A stretch of 64,000 nt of DNA. Origin: Clostridium sp. (GTDB lineage Bacteria > Bacillota > Clostridia > Clostridiales > Clostridiaceae). The notes under the pieces were generated by a model. It ran no database searches. It saw only the letters and a program-made list of their open reading frames with translations, and was not told the DNA's origin. Position numbers and translations under genes: made by a program. This document shows, in pieces, positions 8,733 to 17,925 of this stretch. The stretch is taken from positions 2,419,958-2,483,957 of the forward strand of contig NZ_JAKVOI010000001.1 in assembly GCF_022482905.1 (NCBI RefSeq), given 5' to 3'. Every line of letters starts with the position of its first letter. Positions within the stretch are counted from its first letter, which is position 1.

Positions 8733-9497
8733 TCAAGAATTTATGATTGTTGTATGCCTTTCATATTTATCCTTAAGATTTTTATCTATATACTTGTCGG
8801 TTATTACCGCTGTTACATCTTTCAAACTATAAAAACTAAAAAAGTCTTCTTTTCCCATTTTGGTGCTGTCACATAATATATATTTTTTTATTGCATTGTC
8901 CAATATTATTTTTTGACATAATCCTTCTTCTTCATTGGAAGTCGTTATATTGTCATTCAAAATCCCATTAGTACCAACAAAAGCTATCTTTACTCTAATA
9001 CTTTTTAAAATTTCATTGGTAAAATTGCCTACAAAAACATCTGTACGAAGCCGATATCTTCCACCTACCAATATAATTTCATATCGTTTATCCTCTCTAA
9101 ATTTTAAAAATACCGGCATTGAATTAGTTATTACTTTAACATATGAAACATTTAAATAATCGTATATCAATTCATTAGTAGTTCCTGGGCCTATATAAAT
9201 AATATCATTCTCTTGAACCATTTTGCCTGCAAGTTGAGCAATATATCTTTTTTGTTCTATATTTATTTTTCTTTTTTCATTGTTTGAAAGTTCCTTAAAT
9301 CCAACTTCATTTGATTTTTCAATCTTTTTTGCTCCACCATAAATCCTTTTGAGAAGCCCTCTTTCTTCAAGCGTTTTTAAATCTCTTCTCACGGTTATTT
9401 TAGTAACATCCAGTTTGTCATTTATATCAGATATCTTTATTATCTTATTTTCGTCAAGCATATCCAATATTTTTTGGAACCTTTCTTCCTTCAACAT
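8733..9497 (-). CDS. DeoR-family sugar-phosphate repressor (LacR-like)
   Basis: 254 residues. The N-terminal DeoR helix-turn-helix has the family signature LDVTKITVRRDLKTLEERG and LLKRIYGGAKK. A sugar-phosphate-binding domain follows (IYIGPGTTNELIYDYL, GGRYRLRTDVFVG, AFVGTNGI, CDSTKMGKEDFF). GGAGG sits a few bases upstream of the ATG. It is encoded inside the operon it presumably controls, between the PTS genes and lacA. LacR of lactic-acid bacteria is a DeoR protein induced by tagatose-6-phosphate. The TGTTCTAT-like decamers around the operon promoter (12014-12111) resemble LacR sites, so the assignment is well supported but not proven. Confidence 0.88.
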   Translation of the reverse strand: MLKEERFQKILDMLDENKIIKISDINDKLDVTKITVRRDLKTLEERGLLKRIYGGAKKIEKSNEVGFKELSNNEKRKINIEQKRYIAQLAGKMVQENDIIYIGPGTTNELIYDYLNVSYVKVITNSMPVFLKFREDKRYEIILVGGRYRLRTDVFVGNFTNEILKSIRVKIAFVGTNGILNDNITTSNEEEGLCQKIILDNAIKKYILCDSTKMGKEDFFSFYSLKDVTAVITDKYIDKNLKDKYERHTTIINS

Positions 9498-9667
9498 GTT
9501 GTATAATCCTCCACAAGTAGATTGATAAGAAAGCTTTTTCTAATGTATTATTTTATAATCTACGATTATATAGTATCATTCTTTTATATTAAATTCAATA
9601 CCATTTATGATTTATTATACTGTTTTGTTGAATTATTTTGTTCCACTTTTTTAACTTGTTTGTTCAA

Positions 9668-11074
9668 TTACATTTTTGCCTTTTCATACTCCATATTACG
9701 CTTTTTCATCTGTTTTGCATACCATATGAACAGCAGTAAATATACTGCAAGACCAAATACGGCATACAACCCAAAAGTAATATCCCCCGTTCCAAAAAAT
9801 TTACCAATAAGTATCGATAGAAACTTTTCTACAGGTCCCTCACATGTTGAATGTGATATCAAGGTTGATGCTGCCAGTCCATGCGGAAAGGCTCCAACCT
9901 GTTTTGCCAAATCCGTAACACAAGGCGCCATGACTGTACCTGCCCATAAAAATATTGGTATTTCCAGTATGCCTATTATTATCATTCTTATCATTTTGCC
10001 GCGGGTAACTATTAAAAGTGCCGGTGTTATCCCCATTGCTATAATACCACCGAGAGGTAAAATTTTATTTCCAGGTAAAAACAGTGAAACCACTAGAAGT
10101 ATAGGTGCCAATATATTTGCTACCGCCCATATTTCAGCTCTACCAGCTACAAACGGCCAGTCAATACCTATATTAAATTTTCTTCCTGATAATCTTTTAC
10201 TTAGAAAATTAGTTATACCTTGCGACAATGGCTCAACTGCTGCTATAAACCAGGAACCTATTATGGAAAAAAGTTCCAGACACGAAGCACCTATAAATGC
10301 CAGTGTAAATATCTTTATCATGCTTTGATGCCCCAGTACACCTACGAATATACCAAGGTAGGCTCCTATTGCAAATTTACTTCCCCAAAATCCTATTTTG
10401 TTATTTAATTGCGCTGCGTCAAAATCATATTTATCAAGAAAAGGTAAAAACTTATCTATCAACTTATCAAAAACCATAATTATAGGGTTCATCATATAAT
10501 TTAAATGAGTAGTGGTTGTAGGGTTACTATCCGGCATGTTTAAAAGGTCATTGAATGTCGGTTTCATCAGATCCGAGTTTATTATCTTCAAGATTCCGAG
10601 AAACACAACAAATACCGTTGCGATAAAAAGATTTTTTGAATAGAACATTAGAAGTATTCCGCAAAATGCTGGATGCCATATATCAAATATATCAACATCT
10701 AATGTATTTGTTTTATTTAGCACAAGCATTACAGCATTGACAATTACAAGTACAAACAAGAAAAACAACGTATACATTGAACCCCATGTTATGGTAGCTA
10801 CCGGTGCCCATCCCAAATCAGTTATTGATAGATTTATACCCGTAGATTCAACAAAAGCTTTCAATGCTTCAGAAAAATTTGTTGTCAGCAAAGAAATTAT
10901 TTGTCCTATTGCTGTCAGTGCAATTGCAAGTTTAAGTCCACCCTCAATTGCCTTGCTAACTTTTACACGCATTAAAATTGCCAGTATCGAAAGAACTATG
11001 AACATCATCGGTGCTGCCCCTAGACTTATCAAGGGCTTAAAAATAGTGTTGGCAAATTGAATAACAGTTCCCAT
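9668..11074 (-). CDS. gatC: PTS galactitol-family IIC membrane component
   Basis: 468 residues, a multi-span permease close in length to GatC (about 450). Family marks include the N-terminal FKPLISLGAAPMMFIV, the central NPIIMVFDKLIDKFLPFL, GFWGSKFAIGAYLG, and GIDWPFVAGRAEIWAVANI. GAGG lies upstream of the ATG. It follows the IIB and IIA genes on the same strand. No galactitol-1-phosphate dehydrogenase (GatD) gene is in the operon, while galactose-6-phosphate isomerase is. The likely substrate is therefore D-galactose, as for the streptococcal Gat-type PTS that feeds the tagatose route, rather than galactitol. Confidence 0.9.
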   Translation of the reverse strand: MGTVIQFANTIFKPLISLGAAPMMFIVLSILAILMRVKVSKAIEGGLKLAIALTAIGQIISLLTTNFSEALKAFVESTGINLSITDLGWAPVATITWGSMYTLFFLFVLVIVNAVMLVLNKTNTLDVDIFDIWHPAFCGILLMFYSKNLFIATVFVVFLGILKIINSDLMKPTFNDLLNMPDSNPTTTTHLNYMMNPIIMVFDKLIDKFLPFLDKYDFDAAQLNNKIGFWGSKFAIGAYLGIFVGVLGHQSMIKIFTLAFIGASCLELFSIIGSWFIAAVEPLSQGITNFLSKRLSGRKFNIGIDWPFVAGRAEIWAVANILAPILLVVSLFLPGNKILPLGGIIAMGITPALLIVTRGKMIRMIIIGILEIPIFLWAGTVMAPCVTDLAKQVGAFPHGLAASTLISHSTCEGPVEKFLSILIGKFFGTGDITFGLYAVFGLAVYLLLFIWYAKQMKKRNMEYEKAKM

Positions 11075-11105
11075 ATTTCCTCATCCCCTTTATATTTTAT
11101 TTTGT

Positions 11106-11411
11106 TCATTTCTTCCCTGTTTTTTTTATTACATTTTCCAGTTCATCGAACACCGGCTGAGCCATAGCAGGTATACGATACAATATAGGTCCTGCCTCAA
11201 CAACTGGTATTTTAATTTCAAATCCCACATCAACTTTCGTTATGGGTGTAAATATATCATACCTTGAAATCAATTCTTCAGTTATGTCCTTTACCATAAC
11301 TGCATCAGCACAAACTTGATATCCCCTGCTTTTCATCTCCTGTTCTATTGCATCTTTAATTTGATGACTAGAATTTACCCCTGCACCACAAGCTGCTAAA
11401 ATTTTTATCAT
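11106..11411 (-). CDS. gatB: PTS galactitol-family IIB component
   Basis: 101 residues. The N-terminus IKILAACGAGVNSSHQIKDA carries the IIB-galactitol phosphocysteine loop (Cys8). AVMVKDI and the C-terminal VVEAGPILYRIPAMAQPVFDEL follow. It is encoded between IIA (46 bp upstream) and IIC (31 bp downstream). Confidence 0.92.
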   Translation of the reverse strand: MIKILAACGAGVNSSHQIKDAIEQEMKSRGYQVCADAVMVKDITEELISRYDIFTPITKVDVGFEIKIPVVEAGPILYRIPAMAQPVFDELENVIKKTGKK

Positions 11412-11457
11412 TTAAATTACCTCCATTTTATTTTTTATATTAAAGACAACAAATTAA

Positions 11458-11946
11458 TTATTTATTGTCTTTTTTACCAGCAATAAATTGATATATTTCT
11501 CCTTCATCATCAATTTCATCCAGTTTATCCATATTACATTTTTGAGTTATAAAGTCCATGATACTTGCTAATATATTTGTTTGAGCATCGTTTTCATCAT
11601 TTATAATAATAAACAAGTACCTTACCTTTAATTTCTCATCTGGAGAAATCATATTTTTAAAAGTTATATCATGTTTAGCCTTTACAAAAACAATACATTT
11701 GCTCCTGCAATATTCCCTCTCAGTATGTGGTATTGCAACATTATATTTTTGTCCTTCTATCATACTTAGATCTATTCCGGTGGGATAGTTTTTTTCTCTT
11801 TCTATAATTCCATCTACAAAATTATCTTTTACAAGTTCTTTTTTTATCAGTTCTTGTCCAATTTTTTTCAAAATTTGGTCACTACTTTTAGCTTCCTCTA
11901 TGAAAATCAAATCTTCTTTGAACAAATGAGCTATGTTATTAATCAT
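11458..11946 (-). CDS. gatA: PTS galactitol/fructose-type IIA component
   Basis: 162 residues of EIIA type-2 fold. EREKNYPTGIDLSMIEGQ comes before YNVAIPHTERE, whose His is the expected phosphoacceptor. The family motif near the C-terminus is ILASIMDFITQK. It is the first gene of the gatABC-deoR-lacAB-gatY-lacC operon; its start is about 100 bp downstream of the candidate promoter. Confidence 0.92.
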   Translation of the reverse strand: MINNIAHLFKEDLIFIEEAKSSDQILKKIGQELIKKELVKDNFVDGIIEREKNYPTGIDLSMIEGQKYNVAIPHTEREYCRSKCIVFVKAKHDITFKNMISPDEKLKVRYLFIIINDENDAQTNILASIMDFITQKCNMDKLDEIDDEGEIYQFIAGKKDNK

Positions 11947-12292
11947 AAAATTTTACTCCTTTCCACGCATGCTATTTAGAAACCTTTCATTGTGTAATAT
12001 TTATGCTTTATTTTGTTCTATATTGTTTTATTTACAACTATATATTATACCATTATTATACACTTGTCAATATTAATTATGTAGTATTTGTGTTCTATTT
12101 ATGTTCTATTATAGTAAATTAACTACAATTACCTTTATATAAATACTGAATTTCACCCTCATTTATATAAACTATATATTGAATATTATCAGACTATAAT
12201 TTATAATTAAGAAGTCCTACATGTAGTATTTTTTTTTAATTTATATACTATATATAGTTAAATGTAATCTTAAAAAATGAGGAGGGGAAATA
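11947..12292. promoter_or_regulatory. Divergent gat-lac / nrdJ control region with repeated TGTTCTAT decamers
   Basis: 346 bp without a gene. On the minus strand TTGACA (12065-12070) and TATAAT (12044-12049) form a candidate promoter for the gat operon, with a short 15-bp spacer. Four similar decamers on the plus strand flank it as two pairs: TGTTCTATAT (12014) and TGTTTTATTT (12024) on one side, TGTTCTATTT (12091) and TGTTCTATTA (12102) on the other. The second fits the known lactococcal LacR consensus TGTTTNWTTT. These are good operator candidates for the DeoR-type repressor of the operon. No riboswitch was recognised upstream of nrdJ. Confidence 0.6.
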
Positions 12293-15200
12293 TTGGACTC
12301 TATAAATGATATATTTAAAAGATACTATACAAATATACTTGAAAAAGACAAATCAAAAACCGTATATGATTTATTTAAGTGGAAAAAAGTAGACGTATTT
12401 TTAAAAGACCACAAGACAAACAGGGTTCTTGTGGACATGAAGGATCTTGAATTTCCGGAGCATTACTCCCAAAACGCCTGTGACATAATAGCTTCGAAAT
12501 ACTTCAGGAAAGCTGGAATTCCCGGGAAATTAGGATATGAAAACAGCATGAGGACAGTTGCAAACAGACTTGTAAATTTCTGGTGCCAGGCTCTAAAAGA
12601 TGAAAATCTTATAACTACGGAAAATGAGGCCCAAATATTTTATGATGAATGTGTGTATGCCCTCTTAAACCAAATGTATGCTCCAAATTCCCCCCAGTGG
12701 TTCAATACGGGACTTAAATTATCCTACGGAATAGGAGGGGCAAAACAGGGAAATTACTATTTTGATGAAGGAAAAAACGAAATAGTGGAATGCTGCGATA
12801 ATTACACAAGAACCCAGGCCTCGGCCTGCTTTATACTTTCCATAGAGGATAAGCTTCTGGGACCTCATTCCATATCGGATCAGTTCATTACGGAAACAAA
12901 ACTTTTCAAGGGCGGCTCCGGAACCGGAAGCAATTTTTCAAATATAAGGGCAAAGGGCGAAAAACTCTCTGGAGGCGGTGCATCTTCGGGTCTCATGAGC
13001 TTTTTAAAGGCACTCGACAGAAATGCAGGTGCCATCAAATCCGGCGGCACTACAAGGAGAGCAGCCAAGATGGTATGTCTTGATGTCGATCATCCTGAAA
13101 TCATGGACTTCATAACCTGGAAATCAAAAGAGGAAGACAAAGTCAGGGCCCTCGGTAAAATGGGCTATGATATGGATATTGACGGAGAAGCCTATGAAAC
13201 AGTTTCAGGACAAAACAGCAACAATTCCGTTAGATTTTCAAATGATTTCATGCATAAAGTCGAGAATCTGGAGAAAAATCCCGAAGAGACCATAGAATTG
13301 GCAGGCAGGATTGATTCAAAACTATCCAGAAGAGAAAAAGTAAAGAACATATGGGAAGCTTTCAACAGATCAGCATGGAAATGTGCAGATCCCTCCCCTC
13401 AGTTCAGTGATACTTTCAATGCATGGCATACCTGCCCTGCTGGAGAAGATGGAAATCTCAATGCCAAATACAACAGGATCAATTCAACAAACCCATGCGG
13501 CGAGTATGCTTTTCTGGATAACACTTCCTGCAATCTTGCATCTATAAATATATATAAATTCTATGATGTAGGTACAGGTCACTTTGATATTGAAGGCTAT
13601 CTTCATATAATACATCTTGTACAGTTAATTTTGGAAGCATCCATACACTGGGGACAATTTCCTACAGAAGATATAGCAAGAAAAACCTATCTTTTCAGGA
13701 CAACAGGACTCGGAGTATCAAATATGGCATCACTTCTCATGGTTATGGGCTATCCCTATGACTCTGACGAAGCAAGAGCTCTTGCCTCATCTCTCATAGG
13801 TATACTGACAGGTGAATCCTACTATACATCCGCACTTATGGCAAAGGCTATAGGATCTTTCAAAAAATTTGATGTAAACAAATCTTATATGATGAGAGTT
13901 ATCAGAAATCACTGCAGAGCAGCTGGCGTAGATTTGGAAGAACTCACTGAAAATGACGAGATCAGATATAAAAATGAATTTGAAAACCTCGATTACACAC
14001 CCTTAAAAGTAGATCACAAGCTGCTGGGAAAAGAAGACATGTACTATATAGGCAGACAGCTCAAGGAAAGTTTTACAAACGCATTTCAATGTGGTCAGAT
14101 TTCAGGTTTCAGAAATGCACAGGTTTCAGTTCTAGCCCCAACTGGTACAATATCCTTTGCAATGGACTGCGGGGCAACCTCCATTGAGCCCTTTTTCAGC
14201 CATATAGTATATAAGAAACTATCCGGCGGAGGTTTTATGACAATAATAAATCCTGTAATAACTGAAGCTTTAAAAAAGCTTGGCTACAACAGGGAAGAAA
14301 TAGAAGATATAATGGATTACGTACTCGAGAAGGAAAATGTAACAAAGAATGGATTCACCTACGAAAAGATACTTGATGGCAAAATAGAGGGTGCTCCCCA
14401 CCTAAAGGATGAACATACAGCAATATTCGATACCTCAAACAAGTGTGGAAGTGGAGAGAGATACATATCCCCAATGGGACATGTCAAAATGGTGGCAGCT
14501 ATAACCCCTCTCATTTCCGGGGCCATATCAAAGACAGTCAACCTGCCGAAGGACGCTTCAGTGGAGGATTTCAAGAACGTTGTATTATCTTCATGGAAAC
14601 TGGGTGTAAAAGGGATAACACTGTACAGGGATTCTTCAAAGGCAGCCCAGCCTCTCAATACAGCTCTTTCCGACACTGATGACATAAGACTGGAAGATCT
14701 TACTTACAATCAGCTTTTGAATAAAGTAAGAAAGCTGCAAAAGGGTGTAAAATACTCAAAGCGTGAAAAACCTGTAGGTATAAGGAGAGGTACTACCCAC
14801 CCTGCACAAATAGATGATGTCAAAATATATACTACAGTAAACAGACGCTCAAATGGTGAAATATCCGAAATATATATAACCACCGACAGGGAGGGTACTA
14901 TAATAACCGGGCTTTTGAATTCCCTTTCAAAATCTATTTCAGTAATGCTCCAGTATCATGTACCGCCCCAGGATATTTCAAGAATGCTGAGAGGTCAAAA
15001 ATATGAACCCTATGGATTTGTTCAAAAACACCCATATATAAAATATGTATCCTCAATTTCAGACCTTATAAGCAAAGTGATAGATATAGAACTCGGTGAT
15101 TTTTCAAGATGTCAGGTCAAGCCTGAAAATTATGACGAAAAAAATGGTCCGGATGATTCAAACATGAATTGTTCAAGTATCAAGATAAATAAGGTACAGG

Positions 15201-15310
15201 GTGAAAGGGTATATGGCTCTATCTGTCCCAATTGTTCAAGCACAAGAATGATCAGAAACGGCACCTGTATGGTTTGTCTGGACTGCGGCTCCACAACAGG
15301 CTGCAGCTGA
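12293..15310 (+). CDS. nrdJ: Adenosylcobalamin-dependent (class II) ribonucleoside-diphosphate reductase
   Basis: 1005 residues, starting at a TTG with GGAGGGG six bases upstream. It reduces ribonucleotides to deoxyribonucleotides using a B12 radical, so it works with or without oxygen. Visible marks: PNSPQWFNTG (near 144), FKGGSGTGSNFSNIR, GGGASSGLMSFLKALDRNAGAIKSGG in two parts, RRAAKMVCLDVDHPEI, NPCGEYAFLDNTSCNLASI with the active-site Cys residues, and the conserved LAPTGTIS loop. A TSCPD-type domain follows (about 840-930), then a C-terminal zinc-ribbon-like tail CPNC...CMVCLDCG with a final CS that can hold the redox cysteines. It stands alone, with no nrd partner nearby, as is normal for this class. 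Confidence 0.96.
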   Translation: MDSINDIFKRYYTNILEKDKSKTVYDLFKWKKVDVFLKDHKTNRVLVDMKDLEFPEHYSQNACDIIASKYFRKAGIPGKLGYENSMRTVANRLVNFWCQALKDENLITTENEAQIFYDECVYALLNQMYAPNSPQWFNTGLKLSYGIGGAKQGNYYFDEGKNEIVECCDNYTRTQASACFILSIEDKLLGPHSISDQFITETKLFKGGSGTGSNFSNIRAKGEKLSGGGASSGLMSFLKALDRNAGAIKSGGTTRRAAKMVCLDVDHPEIMDFITWKSKEEDKVRALGKMGYDMDIDGEAYETVSGQNSNNSVRFSNDFMHKVENLEKNPEETIELAGRIDSKLSRREKVKNIWEAFNRSAWKCADPSPQFSDTFNAWHTCPAGEDGNLNAKYNRINSTNPCGEYAFLDNTSCNLASINIYKFYDVGTGHFDIEGYLHIIHLVQLILEASIHWGQFPTEDIARKTYLFRTTGLGVSNMASLLMVMGYPYDSDEARALASSLIGILTGESYYTSALMAKAIGSFKKFDVNKSYMMRVIRNHCRAAGVDLEELTENDEIRYKNEFENLDYTPLKVDHKLLGKEDMYYIGRQLKESFTNAFQCGQISGFRNAQVSVLAPTGTISFAMDCGATSIEPFFSHIVYKKLSGGGFMTIINPVITEALKKLGYNREEIEDIMDYVLEKENVTKNGFTYEKILDGKIEGAPHLKDEHTAIFDTSNKCGSGERYISPMGHVKMVAAITPLISGAISKTVNLPKDASVEDFKNVVLSSWKLGVKGITLYRDSSKAAQPLNTALSDTDDIRLEDLTYNQLLNKVRKLQKGVKYSKREKPVGIRRGTTHPAQIDDVKIYTTVNRRSNGEISEIYITTDREGTIITGLLNSLSKSISVMLQYHVPPQDISRMLRGQKYEPYGFVQKHPYIKYVSSISDLISKVIDIELGDFSRCQVKPENYDEKNGPDDSNMNCSSIKINKVQGERVYGSICPNCSSTRMIRNGTCMVCLDCGSTTGCS

Positions 15311-15327
15311 TAATAGACTTGAATATT

Positions 15328-15365
15328 AAGAGCTGTTTTCCATAAAAGGAAATCAGCTCTTCTTG
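15328..15365 (+). terminator. nrdJ terminator
   Basis: AAGAGCTG (15328-15335) pairs with CAGCTCTT (15354-15361), extended inward by TTTCC/GGAAA. It lies just past the nrdJ stop. The DNA from here to 15534 holds no gene that I can support. Confidence 0.65.
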
Positions 15366-15534
15366 CACTAAAAAGTGTAAAAAAAAGCCTACATGGGGGA
15401 GCATGCGGCTAAATAGGGGATATTATTTAATGAAACTCTGTTTCATTACTCAAATATCATAACATCAATTCTCCTATATGTCAATATATTTTCTCAAAAA
15501 TATTATTTTTCGACAAATAAGTATAAAGAATATA

Positions 15535-15888
15535 TTACTTAAAGTTCTTATTTGCTCTGTTTGGTTTAGCTTTAGGTTTTATTTTTATGTCATTTGCCTT
15601 ATTCTTTCCTCTTCCATACATCACTCCATTATGTAGATCTAAAAACCAAAGAAAAAATATTACAAAAAGTCCACTGGATACATACTGCAATATTGAATTG
15701 CTGCCCATATTCTTTTTAAGAACTATACCCACTCCACCAGGAAGTAAAAAAGAAATTATGGCTAACGAAAGAATAACTATTTTATTAGGGTGAATCTTTA
15801 CAAGTACATACTTTTTAAGTAGGCGGTACCCTACCATAAATACTACTGCTATAAATATTATTTGGAATATCAATGTTTTCCATGACAT
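15535..15888 (-). CDS. Small membrane protein of unknown function
   Basis: 117 residues from the ATG at 15888 (AGGAG eight bases upstream); a GTG nine bases earlier overlaps the ribosome binding site. Three hydrophobic segments are visible: about 5-22 (LIFQIIFIAVVFMVGY), 38-57 (IVILSLAIISFLLPGG) and 69-84 (LQYVSSGLFVIFFLWFL). A strongly basic tail rich in Lys and Asn follows. I do not recognise a family. It is monocistronic, between the nrdJ terminator and the sorbitol operon terminator. Confidence 0.75.
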   Translation of the reverse strand: MSWKTLIFQIIFIAVVFMVGYRLLKKYVLVKIHPNKIVILSLAIISFLLPGGVGIVLKKNMGSNSILQYVSSGLFVIFFLWFLDLHNGVMYGRGKNKANDIKIKPKAKPNRANKNFK

Positions 15889-15984
15889 GTATTTCACTCC
15901 TCTATAACTATTAGATATATTATCTATATAATAACATAATATTATATACTTGTTTTAAAAATGTCATCAATTTTCCTTACATAA

Positions 15985-16024
15985 AAATGTGTTGAAGTGA
16001 AATTTTATCTACTTCAACACATTT
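15985..16024 (-). terminator. Terminator of the sorbitol operon
   Basis: A 14-bp perfect stem (15985-15998 with 16011-16024, core TGTTGAAGT / ACTTCAACA) followed on the minus strand by a T-rich tract, 16 bp after the srlD stop. Confidence 0.85.
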
Positions 16025-16039
16025 ACTTATATAAAGATC

Positions 16040-16861
16040 TTATCCCCTCGTTTTTCCACCAGCTATATTATAGGTAACTCCATGTATATAACTTGCCCTA
16101 TCAGAAGCCAGGTAGCAGACTAAATCTGCAACCTCTGTAAGTTTACCGGACCTTCCAAGTGGTATTGTGGAAGTTTTGACATATCCTGCTCTTAAATCAT
16201 CCACTGTAATTCCACGTGTATAGGACAGTGCTGTTTCATATTCCACAGTTCTAAGCCCCGTCGCTTCCAGAATACCAGGTGCAACCCCTACAATTCTCAC
16301 CCCATTTTTACCAAGTTCTTTCGCCCAGGATCTTGTAAATGAATTCACCGCATTTTTGGTCGCTGCATAAATACTCTGTCCCTCTGAACCCTCAAGTCCA
16401 CTTTCAGATGACATATTTATTATTACCCCTGAACCCTCTCTTACCATTTCTCTCGCAGCCGCCTGTGCGCATAAAAATACCCCCTTTTCATTTACATTTA
16501 CTACTTTTTCAAAAATATCCTCATTCAGTTCATACTTACCCTTTGAATCTTCTGGATCAACCAGAAGTCTTGGAATATTTATTCCTGCATTATTGACCAG
16601 AACATCTATTTTTCCAAAGGTATCTACCGTTTTTGAGATCATTTCCTTAACGCTCTTTGAACTCGTTACATCTGTCTTTACATATAATACTTTTCCCGAA
16701 TTATCATTTGAGTTGAATTCAGGCTCCCTCGAACTCATATCTCCCACAACTACATTGCTCCCGTTATTTAAAAATTCCTGAACTACAGCTTTTCCTATCC
16801 CGGATGCCCCTCCTGTAACAATTACCGTCTTTCCCTCCAATTTCAACCATGAATCCGCCAT
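16040..16861 (-). CDS. srlD: Sorbitol-6-phosphate 2-dehydrogenase (SDR family)
   Basis: 273 residues from the ATG at 16861, which has GGAGGT five bases upstream; the 15 codons before it in frame are leader. SDR marks: the nucleotide-binding TGGASGIGK near 13-20, VNNAGIN near 90, and the catalytic Ser (NMSSESG) and Tyr-X3-Lys (IYAATKNA). The unusual insertion LLVDPEDSKGKYELNE is typical of sorbitol-6-phosphate dehydrogenases of Gram-positive bacteria. It oxidises sorbitol-6-phosphate to fructose-6-phosphate with NAD. It is the last gene of the gut operon. Confidence 0.9.
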   Translation of the reverse strand: MADSWLKLEGKTVIVTGGASGIGKAVVQEFLNNGSNVVVGDMSSREPEFNSNDNSGKVLYVKTDVTSSKSVKEMISKTVDTFGKIDVLVNNAGINIPRLLVDPEDSKGKYELNEDIFEKVVNVNEKGVFLCAQAAAREMVREGSGVIINMSSESGLEGSEGQSIYAATKNAVNSFTRSWAKELGKNGVRIVGVAPGILEATGLRTVEYETALSYTRGITVDDLRAGYVKTSTIPLGRSGKLTEVADLVCYLASDRASYIHGVTYNIAGGKTRG

Positions 16862-16935
16862 ATTTCTACCTCCAATAATATAATAATTCATATTTGACCA
16901 ATACATTACTTGCAGTTATAATTAAATGTAGATAT

Positions 16936-17301
16936 TTAATTTCTAATTATTTTTATTACAGTGCCTTCTCGCAGAGGCACTATTTTTTTTCTCTCAAGAA
17001 ATAAAGTCCCGGGAATAGCTGCTTCTTTATCACCAGTAAATTTAAATGTTATATGTCCAAGCTGTTTCAAATTCTGATTTACCAGATCTCCAATCGAAGT
17101 TATTTTATATTCAACATCATCTATATATAATATGTCTCCAGGATTTATGTCTTCTACCAGATTATTTTCATTATGAATATAACAGTAGTCAGCCAACTCC
17201 CTTGGTACATTCTCTTTAAAGATTATAAACATATAACTTTGTAAAAAATCGCCTGCTTTATTTCCTATAGTGGTTATCTTTGTATTATATATTATTTTCA
17301 T
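16936..17301 (-). CDS. srlB: PTS glucitol/sorbitol IIA component
   Basis: 121 residues, the usual IIA-Gut length. It begins IIYNTKITTIGNKAGDFL and contains DINPGDILYIDDVEYKITSIGDLVNQNL and LGHITFKF, typical of SrlB/GutB; the phosphoacceptor His is expected within LGHITF. It lies between the IIC C-half gene and srlD. Confidence 0.93.
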   Translation of the reverse strand: MKIIYNTKITTIGNKAGDFLQSYMFIIFKENVPRELADYCYIHNENNLVEDINPGDILYIDDVEYKITSIGDLVNQNLKQLGHITFKFTGDKEAAIPGTLFLERKKIVPLREGTVIKIIRN

Positions 17302-17342
17302 AGTTAAAAAATCCCTCTCTATATTTAAGCTATAAATGTCGA

Positions 17343-17912
17343 TTATTTACTATATAGTCCAAAGCTTGCAAGCCATGCAACAATAACAGTTGGTGCACCA
17401 GTGAGAAATCTTGAATAAAGTACGGATGGAACTCCTACCTGAACCGTTTCAGGTTCTGCTTCAGCCAATCCAAGTCCTACAGGTATAAAGTCGCAGGCAG
17501 CCTGTGAATTTATGGCGAAAAGCGCCGGAAGTGCCAGAGCTGGAGCTATATTCCCTTTCCCTATTTCTACTCCTATCAATACACCTACTATCTGTGCTAT
17601 TACCGCACCAGGTCCTAAAAATGGTGAAAGAAGTGGAAAAGAACATATAAGTGACAAAACTATCAATCCAAAGATATTGCCTGCAAGCGGCGATAGAAGA
17701 TGTGCAAACCAATTGCCTATCCCGGAAGCATTTATTATTCCTATCAATGCTGCAACGAATGCCATAAATGGTAAAATTGTATGAATAACAGTATCTATGG
17801 TATCTCTGCCGGCCTGAAACATCATGGAAACTATTTTTCCTATAGCTATTCCCATCCTGGCTAAAAAGCTACCGCTCTGCTGACTAATCTTTTTATCAGT
17901 ATCATAATCCAT
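17343..17912 (-). CDS. srlE: PTS glucitol/sorbitol transporter, membrane half of SrlE as a separate protein
   Basis: 189 residues corresponding to the C-terminal membrane part of E. coli SrlE (IIBC, 319 residues). Four or five hydrophobic segments include [41 protein letters not shown] and [23 protein letters not shown]. The ATG has its own AGGAGG (eight bases upstream) and begins 13 bp after the stop of the IIB half at 17926, so this is an intact two-gene arrangement and not a frameshift. Together the halves total 311 residues, close to the fused protein. Confidence 0.88.
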   Translation of the reverse strand: MDYDTDKKISQQSGSFLARMGIAIGKIVSMMFQAGRDTIDTVIHTILPFMAFVAALIGIINASGIGNWFAHLLSPLAGNIFGLIVLSLICSFPLLSPFLGPGAVIAQIVGVLIGVEIGKGNIAPALALPALFAINSQAACDFIPVGLGLAEAEPETVQVGVPSVLYSRFLTGAPTVIVAWLASFGLYSK

Positions 17913-17925
17913 TTAATCTTACCTC

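Noticed and set aside
12112-12292. Cobalamin riboswitch upstream of the B12-dependent ribonucleotide reductase
   Set aside because: No B12-box-like motif was seen in the AT-rich leader.
17913-17925. Frameshift or pseudogene reading of srlE
   Set aside because: The second half has its own AGGAGG and ATG and both halves are complete domains.
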